NCBI RefSeq assembly: GCF_028747805.1
Contig: NZ_CP114887.1
Location: 675,501-739,500 of the forward strand
DNA length: 64,000 bases
Origin: Solibacillus daqui
GTDB taxonomy: Bacteria; Bacillota; Bacilli; Bacillales_A; Planococcaceae
Direction of reading: 5' to 3'
This document shows positions 62,423 to 64,000 of this stretch, piece after piece. Numbering within the stretch: the first letter of the stretch is position 1; every line of letters begins with the position of its first letter. The notes beneath the pieces were generated by a model. That model did not search any database and was not told the DNA's origin. It saw only the letters and a list, made by a program, of their open reading frames with translations. Made by a program: the position numbers and the translations under genes.

Positions 62423-64000
62423 ATGCAATTTAATCAAACACAAGATAATCGTCCGCCATTAGAACAATTTGGGCGCAATTTAATTGAACAAGTTAAAAAC
62501 GGCAAAATGGATCCAGTTATTGGCCGTGATGAAGAAATTCGTAATGTAATTCGTATTTTATCGCGTAAAACGAAAAATAATCCGGTATTAATTGGGGAGC
62601 CTGGTGTTGGTAAAACAGCAATCGTTGAAGGATTAGCACAGCGTATAGTGCGTCGCGATGTTCCGGAAGGATTAAAAGATGCAGAACTCTATGAGTTAGA
62701 TATGAGTGCGTTAATTGCAGGAGCTTCATACCGAGGGCAATTTGAGGAACGTTTAAAAGCGGTGTTAAAGCAAGTAAAGGAATCAGAAGGACGCATTATT
62801 TTATTCATCGATGAAATTCATACAATTGTTGGTGCGGGAAAAACAGATGGTGCAATGGATGCTGGGAATATGCTGAAGCCAATGCTTGCGCGTGGGGAGC
62901 TGCACTGTATCGGCGCAACAACACTAGATGAGTACCGTATGTATATTGAAAAGGACCCTGCGTTAGAGCGTCGTTTCCAACAAGTATTAGTGCGTGAACC
63001 ATCTATTGAAGATACGGTGTCAATTTTACGTGGAATTAAGGATCGCTTTGAAGAGCATCACCGCGGTGTTCGTATTCACGATCGTGCCATTATTGCAGCG
63101 GCACAATTGGCAGACCGTTATATTACGGACCGTTTCTTACCAGACAAAGCCATTGATTTAGTCGATGAAGCATGTGCAATGATTCGTATTGAGATTGATT
63201 CCATGCCACAGGAGCTAGACCAATCAATGCGTCGTTTAACGCAATTAAAAATTGAACAGCAAGCGCTGAAAAAAGAAAAGGACGACGCAAGTAAAAAACG
63301 TCTAGAAGTTTTATCAAGTGAAATTGGTCAACTTGAAGCAACGATGAAAGCAATGAAAGAGCAATGGGAGCTAGAGAAAAACGGCTTACAAATGGTGCGT
63401 GATAAAAAAGATGAGTTGAAAAAATTTGAAGCCGAGCGCGATGACCTCTATCTTTCTGGCAGTAACTTTGCACGTGCTTCTGAGCTGCAATATAGTGAAA
63501 TTCCAAAACTTGAACAAGAAGTTGCACAGCTTGAGGCGCAGTTAAAAGAAACTGAAGATAATCGTATGCTACGAGAAGAAGTAACAGAAGAGGAAATTGC
63601 AAAAATTATTTCGCGTTGGACAGGCATTCCGGTTACGAAATTAGTGGAAGGGGAGCGCGAAAAATTATTGCGCTTAAAAGACACATTGCATGAACGTGTA
63701 GTAGGCCAAGAGACGGCAGTAACGTATGTGACAGAAGCGGTGTGGCGCGCACGTTCAGGTATTAAAGATCCGAACAAACCGATTGGTAGCTTCTTATTCT
63801 TAGGACCAACTGGTGTTGGTAAAACAGAATTAGCAAAAGCATTAGCCGAGCAGCTATTTGATTCTGAGGAGCATTTCATTCGTATTGATATGAGTGAATA
63901 CATGGAAAAACATTCCGTATCTCGCTTAGTCGGTGCGCCTCCAGGATATATCGGTTATGAAGAGGGCGGGCAGTTAACTGAGGCCGTACGTCGTAATCCG
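62423..64000 (+). CDS. clpB: ClpB-type AAA+ disaggregase lacking the N-domain, 3' end cut by window
   Basis: 526 residues are visible and the frame runs off the right edge. Domain order: Walker A GEPGVGKT (58-65) with Walker [10 protein letters not shown] in AAA-1; a long coiled-coil middle domain (about 265-375, with [20 protein letters not shown]) typical of ClpB rather than ClpC or ClpE; and the start of AAA-2 with Walker [10 protein letters not shown] and [14 protein letters not shown]. The usual ClpB N-domain of about 145 residues is absent: the ATG (62423) has AAAGGGG about 7 bases upstream and its own promoter directly before it. The protein resembles the short form made by internal initiation in E. 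coli ClpB. ClpB rescues aggregates with DnaK. CtsR boxes predict heat induction. Confidence 0.9.
   Translation, partial: MQFNQTQDNRPPLEQFGRNLIEQVKNGKMDPVIGRDEEIRNVIRILSRKTKNNPVLIGEPGVGKTAIVEGLAQRIVRRDVPEGLKDAELYELDMSALIAGASYRGQFEERLKAVLKQVKESEGRIILFIDEIHTIVGAGKTDGAMDAGNMLKPMLARGELHCIGATTLDEYRMYIEKDPALERRFQQVLVREPSIEDTVSILRGIKDRFEEHHRGVRIHDRAIIAAAQLADRYITDRFLPDKAIDLVDEACAMIRIEIDSMPQELDQSMRRLTQLKIEQQALKKEKDDASKKRLEVLSSEIGQLEATMKAMKEQWELEKNGLQMVRDKKDELKKFEAERDDLYLSGSNFARASELQYSEIPKLEQEVAQLEAQLKETEDNRMLREEVTEEEIAKIISRWTGIPVTKLVEGEREKLLRLKDTLHERVVGQETAVTYVTEAVWRARSGIKDPNKPIGSFLFLGPTGVGKTELAKALAEQLFDSEEHFIRIDMSEYMEKHSVSRLVGAPPGYIGYEEGGQLTEAVRRNP

Noticed and set aside
1..64000. CRISPR array, tRNA or rRNA genes, transposase
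   Set aside because: No regularly spaced direct repeats, no tRNA-like T-loop with acceptor pairing, no rRNA stretch and no transposase frame were found by reading.

Overview
The window is chromosomal DNA of a low-GC, motile, probably competent Gram-positive of the order Bacillales. Strong AGGAGG ribosome binding sites, TTG/GTG starts, comK, a Bacillus-type fnr, minJ, yisKL and yitUVW homologues, and a backbone order close to Bacillus subtilis (flaG-fliD-fliS/T, hpf, secA, prfB; uvrBA-yvlB; ftsEX-ctpB-minJ) point to the Lysinibacillus/Solibacillus side of the family. Genus and species cannot be fixed from this sequence alone. Almost everything reads on the + strand.

Bases 1-15664 are an AT-rich surface-glycan island. 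It opens with a phosphonate module: an alkaline-phosphatase-superfamily protein cut by the window edge, PEP mutase fused to a nucleotidyltransferase domain, phosphonopyruvate decarboxylase, a separate nucleotidyltransferase, and an iron-dependent alcohol dehydrogenase. The predicted product is a nucleotide-activated 2-hydroxyethylphosphonate. A large GT-B-type protein follows, then a dTDP-Fuc4N pathway (rfbA, a clear wecE/rffA orthologue, and later rfbB). Tailoring genes lie between wecE and rfbB: methyltransferase, SDR, ATP-grasp ligase, metallophosphoesterase and WbqC-like protein. Pgi (15745) and a phosphoglucomutase (24985) could supply glucose-1-phosphate.

Bases 15745-21675 hold pgi, a decayed flagellin lysine N-methylase (fliB) and a sigma-D-type flaG-fliD-fliT-fliS operon. 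FliD is unusually long (855 aa) and carries three diverged 77-residue repeats. The position of the island beside these genes suggests a phosphonate-bearing, Fuc4N-containing glycan on flagellin or another surface polymer. This is the best candidate for an undescribed system here.

Bases 21676-26678 are accessory: two adjacent DGQHR/DndB-like proteins without dnd partners, a diverged ComK paralogue, and pgcA. Bases 26809-31936 hold a PilZ protein, hpf, secA and prfB with its programmed +1 frameshift. Bases 31969-39710 contain an apparently LexA-controlled gene of unknown function, comK divergent from an IDEAL-domain-like gene, the SOS-type uvrBA operon, and a YvlB-like protein. Bases 39986-46588 are an envelope and division block: ftsEX, an M23 hydrolase, a TlpA-like thioredoxin, ctpB and minJ.

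Bases 46724-57643 hold a TVP38/DedA-type membrane protein, addBA, a DUF418 protein, a YisK-like FAH protein and yisL. The right end has a membrane-anchored GH13-like protein that lacks catalytic residues, homologues of yitU, yitV and yitW, an fnr with a C-terminal Fe-S cluster motif, and a CtsR-regulated clpB-type ATPase that lacks the N-domain and runs off the window. I saw no tRNA, rRNA, CRISPR array, insertion sequence or prophage.
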